Part shown: one piece after another, positions 1 through 7,969 of the stretch
Numbering within the stretch: position 1 is the first letter of the stretch
Layout of the letters: each line of letters begins with the position of its first letter
Notes under the pieces: model-generated
What the model was told of the DNA's origin: nothing
The model's database searches: none
What the model saw: the letters and a program-made list of their open reading frames with translations, nothing else
NCBI GenBank assembly: GCA_026398815.1
Contig: JAPLSA010000017.1
Span: forward strand, 372,001 to 436,000
DNA: 64,000 bases
Direction: 5' to 3'
DNA from: Gammaproteobacteria bacterium
Lineage (GTDB): Bacteria; Pseudomonadota; Gammaproteobacteria; Nevskiales; Nevskiaceae
Translations under genes and position numbers: made by a program

Positions 1-1
1 C

Positions 2-1528
2 GACCGCGAGGCCGTGGTCGACGGCAGCTTGCGCTGGACCTGGGGCGAGTTCGCCGACTACTGCGACCGCGTCGCCATCGCGCTGGCGGCGCTCGGCGTG
101 CAGCGCGGCCAGCGAGTGGCGGTGATTGCCGCTGGCGGCCACGAGACGCTGGCGCTGTTTCATGCGGTGCCGGCGCTGGGTGCGGTGATCGTGCCGATCG
201 ACACCCGGCTGCCGGCCGTCGACCAGCTGGCGCTGGTCCGTCACTGCGAGGCGCAGCTGCTGTGTGCCGACCTGGAGGCCATCGACACCCTCGCCGCCGG
301 CCCCGGCCTTGCCGAGCTGCAGGGCCTGCCGCGCGCCGCGCTCGGCGGCAGCCGGTCCGGCTGGATCGCGCTGGGCCTGCGGGTCGCGGAAGCCGGCGGT
401 CCGCCGCCAGCGGCCGAGATCGCCGATGACGACCTGATCGCGATCGCCTACACCAGCGGCACCACCGGCGCGCCGCGCGGCGTGATGATCAGCCATCGCA
501 ATGCCTGGATGAACAGCATGCGCTGCCTGCTGCACTGGCCGCTGGGCGTCGACGACCGCTACCTGTGGCTGCTGTCGTTCGCGCACGCCAACGGCTGGGG
601 CTATGTCTGGACCGTAGTCGCCGCCGGCGCCACCCAGGTCTGCACGCGGGAACGCAGCCTGCTCGGCAATCTGGCCCTGCTCGGCGCCGAGCGGGTCACC
701 GCGTTCTGCGCCGGCCGCTCGACATTGCAGGCCGCCACCCAGGCCGCAGCCGCCGACCTGCCCGCAGTGCCGCGCGGCATCCGCGTGCTGGTTGCCGGCT
801 CGGCGCCGTCACCGACGCTGCTGGCCCGGCTCGACCGCGCCTATGGCTTCCGGATCACCCACGGCTACGGCCTGACCGAGACCGCCGTGTTCGTCGCCTT
901 CAACGAAGTGCCGGCCAGCCTCGCCGCCGGCGGCGACGAATCGGCGCGTGCCCAGCACCTTGCCCAGCAGGGCATCCCGGCACTGGGCGCCTGCGAGGTA
1001 CGGATCGTCGACGAGGAAGGCGTCGACGTGCCGGCCGACGGCCGCAGCCTCGGCGAAGTGATCGTCCGCAGCAGCAGCCTGATGCGCGGCTACTGGCGCG
1101 ATCCCGAAGCGAGCCTGCGGGCGCTCGAAGACGGCTGGTTCCACACCGGCGACGCGGCGGTGATGCACGCCGGCGGCAGCTTCGAGATCCGCGACCGGAT
1201 CAAGGACATCATCATCAGCGACGACCAGCTGGTCGCCTCGCTGGAAGTCGAGGCCGTGCTCGTCCAGCACCCGGACGTCATCGAAGCCGCCGTGATCGGC
1301 GTCCCCGATCCGGCGCTCGGCGAGCGGATCGTCGCCTGGATCGTGCTGCGCAATCCGTACAGCTTCGATGTCGCCACGCTGCAAGCGCATGTCGCCGGCC
1401 GGCTGGCCGCGTTCAAGCGGCCGCACCGCTACGAAGTCACCCGGACGCTGCCGCGCACCGCCACCGGCAAGCTCGCCAAGCAGGTGCTGCGCGAGCAGGC
1501 GCGCAGCGTTTCCCCCTCCTTGGAGTAG
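2..1528 (+). CDS. Acyl-CoA synthetase (AMP-binding family), 5' end outside window
   Basis: Member of the ANL adenylating family, expected to activate a fatty or aromatic acid to its acyl-AMP and then acyl-CoA. The reading frame is open to the window edge (DREAVVDG precedes the GTG at 14), so the true start is missing. A homologous stretch occurs near residue 20 of the paralogue at 60056. The P-loop-like YTSGTTGAPRG, the YGLTETA adenine motif, GWFHTGD, RDRIKD and the C-terminal TATGK lysine are present. The hinge motif that reads ISGGENIS in the paralogue is ISDDQLVA here, and the AAPT segment is replaced by AGRS. It could be a specialised or inactive copy. It is followed after 53 bp by a second adenylating enzyme on the same strand, so the two are probably cotranscribed. 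Confidence 0.85.
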   Translation, partial: DREAVVDGSLRWTWGEFADYCDRVAIALAALGVQRGQRVAVIAAGGHETLALFHAVPALGAVIVPIDTRLPAVDQLALVRHCEAQLLCADLEAIDTLAAGPGLAELQGLPRAALGGSRSGWIALGLRVAEAGGPPPAAEIADDDLIAIAYTSGTTGAPRGVMISHRNAWMNSMRCLLHWPLGVDDRYLWLLSFAHANGWGYVWTVVAAGATQVCTRERSLLGNLALLGAERVTAFCAGRSTLQAATQAAAADLPAVPRGIRVLVAGSAPSPTLLARLDRAYGFRITHGYGLTETAVFVAFNEVPASLAAGGDESARAQHLAQQGIPALGACEVRIVDEEGVDVPADGRSLGEVIVRSSSLMRGYWRDPEASLRALEDGWFHTGDAAVMHAGGSFEIRDRIKDIIISDDQLVASLEVEAVLVQHPDVIEAAVIGVPDPALGERIVAWIVLRNPYSFDVATLQAHVAGRLAAFKRPHRYEVTRTLPRTATGKLAKQVLREQARSVSPSLE

Positions 1529-1581
1529 TTCGGCGGCGGCGATCCTCGCCTAAGGTGCGCGCCAGCCAAGGAGCCCACCTG

Positions 1582-3276
1582 ATGACCCCCACCGACGCCG
1601 GCCAGGCCTTCCGCGCCGCCCGCGATGTCCTGCTCGCCCATCGCCGCGATGCCGCCACCGCCTGCCGGGAATTCCACTGGCCGGAAGCAGCGCCGTTCAA
1701 CTGGGCGCTGGATCATTTCGACCACCTGGCGCACGGCAATGAAGCCACCGCGCTGTGGATCGTCGAAGCCGACGGCCGCGAAAGCCGGCGAAGCTTCGCG
1801 GCGCTGTCGGCCGCCTCGGACGCCATCGCCAACGGCCTGCGCGCCCAGGGCCTGCGCCGCGGCGATCGGGTGCTGGTGATGCTGCCGAACACCGTCGAGC
1901 TGTGGGAAACGATGCTGGCGCTGATGAAGCTCGGCGCCGTGCTGAGCCCGGCGACGATGCTGCTGTCCAGCGACGAGCTGGCTGATCGCGTCGAACGCGG
2001 AGAGATGCGCGCGGTGATCGCCGACAGCACGGTGACCGCATTGTTCGCGACGCTCCCGGGCGCGCCGCTGCGGATCGCGGTCGGCGCCGCCCAGTCCGGC
2101 TGGATCGGCTTCGAAAGCCTGCGCGTCGACGCCGGCCGCTTCGTGCCGGACGGCCCGACCGCGGCCGACGATCCCTGCGTCATCTACTTCACCTCGGGCA
2201 CCACCGCGAAGCCGAAGATGGTGCTGCACACCCAGCGCAGCTATCCGGTCGGCCACCTGAGCACGCTGTACTGGCTCGGCCTGCGCGCCGGCGACATTCA
2301 TCTGAACATCAGCTCGCCGGGCTGGGCCAAGCACGCCTGGAGCTGCTTCTTCGCGCCGTGGACGGTCGGCGCCACAGTGTTCATCTTCAACCAGCCGCGC
2401 TTCGACGCCGGCCGGACGCTGGCCACCCTCGCCCGCTGCGGCGTCACCTCGCTGTGCGCGCCGCCGACCGCGTGGCGGGCCATCGTGCTGGAGAACCTGG
2501 CGATCCCAGGGCTGGCACTGCGCGAGCTGACCAGCGCCGGCGAGCCGCTCAATCCGGATGTCTACGAACGCATCCTCGCCGCCTGGGGGCTGCCGATCCG
2601 CGAGGGCTACGGCCAGACCGAATCGACGGCGATGCTCGGCAACCCGCCCGGCCAGCCGCTGCGCCCCGGCTCGCTGGGCCGGCCGCTGCCCGGCTACCGC
2701 ATCGCCCTGCTCGACCCCGATGGCCTGCCGGCGCGCGAGGGCGAGATTTCCGTGCTGCTTGGCGATGACCGCCCGGCCGGCCTGATGGCGGGCTATGTCG
2801 GCGATGCCGACAAGACCATGGGCGCGCTGGGCGGCGGCGCCTACGGCAGCTCCGACATCGCGTCGATCGAGGACGACGGCACGCTCTGGTACGTCGGCCG
2901 CAACGACGACGTGTTCAAGAGCTCGGACTACCGGATCTCGCCGTTCGAACTGGAAAGCGTGCTGGTCGAGCACCCGGCCGTCGCCGAAGCCGCCGTCGTC
3001 GAAAGCCCGGACGCACGCCGGCTGTTCGTGCCCAAGGCCTGCGTGACGCTGCGCCCCGGCGTGGCTGCCGACCGCGACACGGCCGAGGCGATCCTGCGTC
3101 ATGCCCGCGAACGGCTGGCACCGTTCAAGCGCATCCGCATCCTGGAGTTCTGCGAGCTGCCGAAGACGGTGTCCGGCAAGATCCGCCGCAACGAACTGCG
3201 CCGCATCGAGGCCGAGCGGCGGGCCGGCGGCACCCGCGGCGCCGACGAATACTTCGAGGCCGAACTGCAGCGCTGA
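1582..3276 (+). CDS. Medium-chain acyl-CoA synthetase-like AMP-binding enzyme
   Basis: A 564-residue ANL-family ligase related to medium-chain acyl-CoA/benzoate-type synthetases. The start at 1582 is chosen because AAGGAG lies 8 nt upstream; the longer ORF from 565 runs out of frame through the previous gene. Visible motifs are YFTSGTTAKPKM (phosphate-binding loop), EGYGQTES, the GRNDDVFKSSDYRISPFE hinge region and the PKTVSGKIRR catalytic lysine loop at the C-terminus, so it looks intact. The AKPKM loop and the SSDYRISPFE hinge resemble ACSM-type enzymes rather than the long-chain FadD type. Substrate cannot be told from sequence. It ends 15 bp before the stop of a convergent gene. Confidence 0.88.
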   Translation: MTPTDAGQAFRAARDVLLAHRRDAATACREFHWPEAAPFNWALDHFDHLAHGNEATALWIVEADGRESRRSFAALSAASDAIANGLRAQGLRRGDRVLVMLPNTVELWETMLALMKLGAVLSPATMLLSSDELADRVERGEMRAVIADSTVTALFATLPGAPLRIAVGAAQSGWIGFESLRVDAGRFVPDGPTAADDPCVIYFTSGTTAKPKMVLHTQRSYPVGHLSTLYWLGLRAGDIHLNISSPGWAKHAWSCFFAPWTVGATVFIFNQPRFDAGRTLATLARCGVTSLCAPPTAWRAIVLENLAIPGLALRELTSAGEPLNPDVYERILAAWGLPIREGYGQTESTAMLGNPPGQPLRPGSLGRPLPGYRIALLDPDGLPAREGEISVLLGDDRPAGLMAGYVGDADKTMGALGGGAYGSSDIASIEDDGTLWYVGRNDDVFKSSDYRISPFELESVLVEHPAVAEAAVVESPDARRLFVPKACVTLRPGVAADRDTAEAILRHARERLAPFKRIRILEFCELPKTVSGKIRRNELRRIEAERRAGGTRGADEYFEAELQR

Positions 3277-3291
3277 TCGGGCCGGCCGGAC

Positions 3292-3690
3292 CTACTGCTC
3301 GACGTCCAGCTCCTGCTCGACGATCGCGCCGTCCAGCCACCACCAGCCACGCAGCTGCAGCACGCCCTTGATCGCCAGCGAGGCGGTCAGCCGCAGCAGC
3401 TCGGGGTGATCGGCGAAATCCTCGGCGAGCGGCGGATTCGGCAGTTCCGGCCGGTGCCGGTACAGGGCCCAGAGCCGCTTGCCGTGCTGCTGCAACTCGG
3501 CCTGCAGTTCGGCAATCGCGCGCCCTTCGGCCACCGGCACCCAGCCATTCGGGGTGCTGCCAGCGGCCGCGTCGGCGACCACGGCGCTCAGGAACGGCGC
3601 GCTGGCGATCTGCGCTTCGTGCAGCAGGCGGATCGCGAAGCGGCGCGGAATCAGCATCGCGACGGTCGGGGTCGGAATCGGCGTGGTCAT
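3292..3690 (-). CDS. Degenerate JAMM/MPN (M67-like) domain protein
   Basis: A 132-residue protein encoded 8 bp downstream of moeB, last in the prfA-prmC-moeB series. Its length, the YxHxP...PxxxxD pattern and the C-terminal hydrophobic strand end (RGWWWLDGAIVEQEL) resemble M67 JAMM proteases, which often sit beside MoeB/ThiF-type adenylases and trim sulfur-carrier proteins. The family motif YHSHP(x7)SxxD here reads YRHRP(x7)LAED: both metal-binding histidines are Arg and the serine is Leu; only the Asp remains. If the assignment is right, the protein cannot bind the catalytic zinc and would act as a binding or scaffold protein. The assignment is by motif alignment from memory and is tentative. 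Confidence 0.6.
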   Translation of the reverse strand: MTTPIPTPTVAMLIPRRFAIRLLHEAQIASAPFLSAVVADAAAGSTPNGWVPVAEGRAIAELQAELQQHGKRLWALYRHRPELPNPPLAEDFADHPELLRLTASLAIKGVLQLRGWWWLDGAIVEQELDVEQ

Positions 3691-3698
3691 CGTGGCAT

Positions 3699-4430
3699 TC
3701 AGTCGTGGGTGCCGCAGACGCGGCAGTGGGGATCGCGGGCGGCCTTCAGGCTGCGCCACGACAGGGTGGCCGCGTCCCAGAGGTGCAGGCGGCCGGCGTC
3801 GTCGCCGATGCCGAGCAGCAGCTTCAGCGCCAGCAGCGCCTGCATCGCGCCGATCACGCCGACCACCGGGCCGAGAATGCCGGCCTCCTCGCAGGTTTCG
3901 GCGGCTTCTCCGCCTTCGCCGAACAGGCAGGCGTAGCAGGGTCCGCCGGGCCTGAAGACGGCGATCTGCCCTTCGAAGCGGATCGCCGCACCGGACACCA
4001 GCGGCCTGCGGGCGGCGACGCAGGCGCGGTTGATCGCAAAGCGGGCGGGAAAGTTGTCGGTGCAGTCGAGCACCACGTCGGCAGCGCGGACGGCGGCCAG
4101 CAGGCCGGCCTCGTCGAGCGGTCCGGGACGGCTGTCGATCCGGCACTCCGGGTTGAGCGCCCGCAGGTTGTCGGCCGCCGCTTCGAGCTTGCTGCGGCCG
4201 AGATCGGCGTTGCGATAGACGATCTGCCGCTGGAGGTTGGAACGCTCGACGTGGTCGCGGTCGCTGAGCAGCAGCTGGCCGAGGCCGGCGCCGGCGAGAT
4301 ACAGGCTGGCCGGCGCACCGAGTCCGCCGAGGCCGATGACCAGTGCGGTCGAATCGCGCAGCAGGCTCTGGCCGTTGACACCGACTTCGCGCAGCACCAC
4401 CTGGCGGCTGTAGCGGGCGTAGTCGCTCAT
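3699..4430 (-). CDS. moeB: MoeB/ThiF-type sulfur-carrier adenylyltransferase
   Basis: A 243-residue E1-like enzyme that adenylates the C-terminal glycine of a ubiquitin-like sulfur carrier (MoaD or ThiS class). The nucleotide-binding GLGGLGAP, the RSNLQRQIVY segment and the DCTDNFPAR motif are present. The paired CYAC and CRVC cysteines form the usual structural zinc site. No rhodanese domain is attached. The start codon overlaps the prmC stop by ATGA, implying translational coupling. MoeB beside prfA/prmC (hemK) is a common gammaproteobacterial arrangement. Whether it serves molybdopterin or thiamine synthesis is not shown here. Confidence 0.92.
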   Translation of the reverse strand: MSDYARYSRQVVLREVGVNGQSLLRDSTALVIGLGGLGAPASLYLAGAGLGQLLLSDRDHVERSNLQRQIVYRNADLGRSKLEAAADNLRALNPECRIDSRPGPLDEAGLLAAVRAADVVLDCTDNFPARFAINRACVAARRPLVSGAAIRFEGQIAVFRPGGPCYACLFGEGGEAAETCEEAGILGPVVGVIGAMQALLALKLLLGIGDDAGRLHLWDAATLSWRSLKAARDPHCRVCGTHD

Positions 4431-5344
4431 GGCCTGCGCCCGCCGGTGACGCGGACGTTGCCGCCGAAATCCCGGCGGCTTTCGATGGCCGTGAGGCCGG
4501 CCGCCGCCAGCAGCGCCTGCACCTGCGGCCCCTGATCGTGCCCGTGCTCCAGCAGCAGCCAGCCCCCCGGCCGCAGATGCGCAGCGGCACCGCTGCAGAT
4601 CACGCGCAGCGCATCGAGGCCATCGGCACCAGCGGTCAGCGCCAGGCGCGGCTCGTAGCGGAGGGCAGCCAGATGAGCGTCGCCATCGGCGATGTACGGC
4701 GGGTTGCTGACAATCAGATCGAACGGCGCTGCCTCGGCCGGCACCGCGTCCCACCAGGCGCCGTGCCGGAAGCTGATTGAGGCAATTCCGAGGCGGCGGG
4801 CGTTGTCGCCCGCCACGGCCAGCGCCGCTTCGGAAACATCGGTCGCCAGCAGGTCGCAAGCCGACCTCTCGGAGGCCAGCGCCAGCGCGATGGCGCCGCT
4901 GCCGGTGCCGAGGTCCAGCAGCCGCTGCGAAGCGCCGGCCGGCAGCAGCGCCAGCGCCCATTCGACCAGGATTTCGGTGTCCGGCCGCGGGATCAGCACG
5001 GCGGTGTCGACCACCAGATCGAGCGTCCAGAAGCCTTGCAGGCCGACGATGTAGGCGACCGGCTCACCGCCCTTGCGGCGTTCGATCCAGGCGGCGTAGC
5101 GCAGCACCGTGGCCGCTTCGATGGCGTCGTCGTGGCGCAGCCGCAGGCGCGCGCGTTCGCTGCCGAGCAGCGCCGCGAGCAGGATTTCGGCGTCGGCCCG
5201 GGCGCTGTCGGAATGCCCGGCCAGTTCGCCGGTCGCCCAGTCCAGCCAGTTGCCGACCACGCCGGGCGCCAGCCCGTCGACCATCGGCACCGGCCGCGGC
5301 AGGCTGTCCGGCGGCGGCAGCGACGGGGCGGCGGCGGCGCTCAT
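4427..5344 (-). CDS. prmC: Release factor glutamine N5-methyltransferase
   Basis: PrmC (HemK) methylates the glutamine of the GGQ motif in release factors, using S-adenosylmethionine. The 305-residue product shows [14 protein letters not shown] (SAM-binding loop), ATDVS and the diagnostic VSNPPYI catalytic motif. The N-terminal ~90 residues match the helical substrate-binding domain. The start ATG overlaps the prfA stop codon (ATGA), and prfA encodes its substrate, so production of enzyme and substrate is coupled. The longer ORF to 5656 runs inside prfA and is rejected. The first ~25 residues are Ala/Pro-rich. Confidence 0.95.
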   Translation of the reverse strand: MSAAAAPSLPPPDSLPRPVPMVDGLAPGVVGNWLDWATGELAGHSDSARADAEILLAALLGSERARLRLRHDDAIEAATVLRYAAWIERRKGGEPVAYIVGLQGFWTLDLVVDTAVLIPRPDTEILVEWALALLPAGASQRLLDLGTGSGAIALALASERSACDLLATDVSEAALAVAGDNARRLGIASISFRHGAWWDAVPAEAAPFDLIVSNPPYIADGDAHLAALRYEPRLALTAGADGLDALRVICSGAAAHLRPGGWLLLEHGHDQGPQVQALLAAAGLTAIESRRDFGGNVRVTGGRRP

Positions 5345-6429
5345 GCGGCGTCGCCGAGGCTGGCCATCAGCTCGGCCTGATGCTCGACCAGAAGCGGCTT
5401 GATGACGCCGTCGAGTTCGCCGGCCATCACCCGGTCGAGCTGGTACAGCGTCAGGTTGATGCGGTGATCGGTGACCCGGCCCTGCGGAAAGTTGTAGGTG
5501 CGGATGCGCTCGGAACGGTCGCCGCTGCCGACCAGCTTCTTGCGCGTGGCGGCGGTATCCGCTTCCTGCCGGCTGCGCTCGGCATCGAGCAGGCGCGAAG
5601 CCAGCAGGCTCATCGCCTTGGCGCGGTTCTTGTGCTGGCTGCGCTCCTCCTGGCATTCGACGACCACGCCGGTCGGCAGATGGGTGATGCGGATCGCCGA
5701 CTCGGTCTTGTTGACGTGCTGGCCGCCGGCGCCGGAGGAGCGATAGGTGTCGACCTTGAGATCCGCCGGATTGATGTCGATCGCCTGGGTTTCCTCGATT
5801 TCCGGCAGCACCGCGACCGTCGCCGCCGAGGTATGGATGCGGCCCTGCGCCTCGGTTTCCGGCACCCGCTGCACGCGGTGCGCGCCGCTTTCGAACTTCA
5901 GCCGCGAGAACGCGCCGAAGCCGGCGATGCGAGAAATGATTTCCTTGTAGCCGCCGTGTTCGCCGCTGTTTTCCGACAGCACCTCCAGCGACCAGCCCTG
6001 CGCTTCGCTGTACTTCTGGTACATGCGGAACAGGTCGCCGGCGAAGATCGCCGCCTCGTCGCCACCGGTGCCGGCGCGGATTTCGAGAAAGACGTTGTTG
6101 TTGTCGAGCGGGTCCTTCGGCACCAGAAAGCCTTCAAGCTCGACCTGCAGCGCGTCGCGCCGGGCCAGCAGCGCTGGCAGGTCGGCCTCGGCCAGCGCCC
6201 GCATCTCCGGGTCGCGATCGGCCTTCAGCACTTCCAGACCTTCGATTTCCTCGCCGGCGGCGCGATACGCCTCGTAGGCTTCGACCACCGAGCCGAGTGC
6301 GGCGTATTCCTGCGACAGCCGGCGGAACTTGTCGGAGTCGCCGAGCACTTCCGGCGACGACAGTTCACCGGCGAGGTCGGCCCGCCGTTCGGCGAGCGCT
6401 TCGATCTTGCGCAACAGGCTGGGTTTCAT
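5341..6429 (-). CDS. prfA: Peptide chain release factor 1
   Basis: RF1 recognises UAA and UAG stop codons in the ribosomal A site and triggers peptide release. The 362-residue length is standard. The GGQ motif ([14 protein letters not shown]) sits at residues 235-237, and the nearby [15 protein letters not shown] block is typical of RF1/RF2. It lies 101 bp downstream of hemA and overlaps prmC by 4 bp, the classic hemA-prfA-prmC order. No frameshift site is seen, as expected for RF1 rather than RF2. Confidence 0.97.
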   Translation of the reverse strand: MKPSLLRKIEALAERRADLAGELSSPEVLGDSDKFRRLSQEYAALGSVVEAYEAYRAAGEEIEGLEVLKADRDPEMRALAEADLPALLARRDALQVELEGFLVPKDPLDNNNVFLEIRAGTGGDEAAIFAGDLFRMYQKYSEAQGWSLEVLSENSGEHGGYKEIISRIAGFGAFSRLKFESGAHRVQRVPETEAQGRIHTSAATVAVLPEIEETQAIDINPADLKVDTYRSSGAGGQHVNKTESAIRITHLPTGVVVECQEERSQHKNRAKAMSLLASRLLDAERSRQEADTAATRKKLVGSGDRSERIRTYNFPQGRVTDHRINLTLYQLDRVMAGELDGVIKPLLVEHQAELMASLGDAA

Positions 6430-6530
6430 CGGGGCAACGGCAGGACACGGAAAGGACGGCGCAGGGACAAGCCGGAAGACAGCGGGCCCGGCTCGCTAAG
6501 GCTGCACGATTCCGGCAGTCGCCACCGTCA

Positions 6531-7796
6531 TCACGACAGCCCTTCGCTCGGCAGCGCGAACAACTTTTCCGCTGCATCCATCAGCTGCGACTGCTCGACG
6601 GCGTCGGCCGAGCGCAGCGCCTTGCTGGGCGCGTGCAGCAGCTTGTTGGTCAGGGTGTCGGCGACGAAGGCCATCACCGCTTCCGGCGACTCGCCGCTGG
6701 CGAGCTTGCGCGCCGCCTTGTCCAGCACTTCGTCGCGGCTCAGCCGGGCCTGCTCGCGCAGGCGGCGGATGGTGACGCCGGCATCGCGGCTTTCCAGCCA
6801 CTTCTCGAAATGGGTGGCCTGATCCTCGACCAGCGCTTCCGCCTGCCGTGCCGCGTTCTCGCGCTGCTTCATGTTGCCGGCGATCACGGCCTTCAGATCG
6901 TCGAGCGTGTACAGGTACACGTCCTCAAGCCCGGCGATGGCTGGATCGAGATCGCGAGGGATCGCGAGATCGATCATCAGCACCGGCTTGCGGCGGCGAC
7001 GGCCGATGGCCTTGGCGACCGGCTCGCGGCCGAGGATGAAGCCGCGCGCCGCCGTGCAGGAAATCACCACATCGGAATCAGGCAGATGGGTGGCGATCTC
7101 GTTCAGCCCGATCGCGTAGCCGCCCAGCGTGTTGGCGAGCAGCTGCGCCTTTTCGAGGCTGCGGTTGGCGACCACGATGCGGCCGACACCATGCGTCTTC
7201 AGGTGCCGAGCCAGCAGCTGGATGGTTTCGCCGGCGCCGATCAGCAGCACCGACTGATCGCGCAGGTCGGTGAAGATATGGCTGGCCATCTGCACGGCGG
7301 CGTAGGCGATCGACACCGGATGGGCGCCGATCTCGGTCTCGCTGCGCACCAGCTTGGCCACCGAGAACGAATGCTGGAACAGCCGTGACAGCACCGGCCC
7401 GAGCGCCTTGACGCCCTGCGCCTGGGCGAAGGCGGTCTTCATCTGGCCCAGGATCTGCGGCTCGCCGAGCACCATCGAATCAAGCCCGGACGCCACTCGC
7501 AGCGAATGGCGGACGGTGCCGCGATCGCGCAGCACGTAGGCGTGCTTCTCCACGGCACCGACGGGCGCCTGCCGTTCGCGCTGCCACCAGTCGAGCAGCC
7601 GCGACTCGTCCTCGGGGGCGGCGACGGCGAAGATCTCGGTGCGGTTGCAGGTCGACAGGATCGCCGCCTCGGTGACACCGGGCAGCGCCCGCAGCCGGGC
7701 CAGGGCATCCGGGATTTCCGCAGCGGTGAACGCCAGTCGCTCGCGCGTTTCCACCGGCGCGGAATGATGGCTGAGTCCGAGTGTCAATAAGGCCAT
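6531..7796 (-). CDS. hemA: Glutamyl-tRNA reductase
   Basis: HemA reduces glutamyl-tRNA(Glu) to glutamate-1-semialdehyde, the first committed step of C5-pathway tetrapyrrole synthesis. The 421-residue product has the N-terminal GLSHHSAPVE signature and the catalytic cysteine in STCNRTE (Cys50). An NADPH-binding LLIGAGETIQL motif follows, with a C-terminal helical dimerisation domain. It is divergent from the TPR-lolB-prs genes and heads the prfA-prmC-moeB series. A tRNA-Glu gene that could supply its substrate is present at 59664. Confidence 0.97.
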   Translation of the reverse strand: MALLTLGLSHHSAPVETRERLAFTAAEIPDALARLRALPGVTEAAILSTCNRTEIFAVAAPEDESRLLDWWQRERQAPVGAVEKHAYVLRDRGTVRHSLRVASGLDSMVLGEPQILGQMKTAFAQAQGVKALGPVLSRLFQHSFSVAKLVRSETEIGAHPVSIAYAAVQMASHIFTDLRDQSVLLIGAGETIQLLARHLKTHGVGRIVVANRSLEKAQLLANTLGGYAIGLNEIATHLPDSDVVISCTAARGFILGREPVAKAIGRRRRKPVLMIDLAIPRDLDPAIAGLEDVYLYTLDDLKAVIAGNMKQRENAARQAEALVEDQATHFEKWLESRDAGVTIRRLREQARLSRDEVLDKAARKLASGESPEAVMAFVADTLTNKLLHAPSKALRSADAVEQSQLMDAAEKLFALPSEGLS

Positions 7797-7866
7797 TGCG
7801 TTGCCGCTGTCACGTTTTCAGGATTTTCGAGCAAGCAGACGATATCCACAAGCGGCAGGGACCCGA

Positions 7867-7899
7867 CGATGGCCGACCCCAGGGCCGGGGCGACCATCG
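7867..7899. repeat. Imperfect inverted repeat between hemA and the TPR gene
   Basis: CGATGG ... CCATCG flank an inner CCCC ... GGGG pair with a 6-nt loop and a small internal bulge. It lies between the divergent hemA and TPR-protein starts. It could be an operator or a leader hairpin of the TPR-lolB transcript. A TACAAT hexamer follows at 7911, without a convincing -35 box. Confidence 0.35.
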
Positions 7900-7969
7900 C
7901 TGCGGACCGTTACAATGCACTACCGCACTTTACAGGCCGAATCCCTTCGTGCACGCCTTCCGTCCCCCG

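Noticed and set aside
565-1581. Upstream part of the ORF 565-3276
   Set aside because: It runs out of frame through the first acyl-CoA synthetase and has no ribosome site; the real start is 1582.
4777-6822. Long plus-strand ORF (681 aa) opposite prmC/prfA/hemA
   Set aside because: It lies on the opposite strand of three well-recognised genes and its product is Arg/Ala-rich low-complexity text; a shadow of high-GC codon use.
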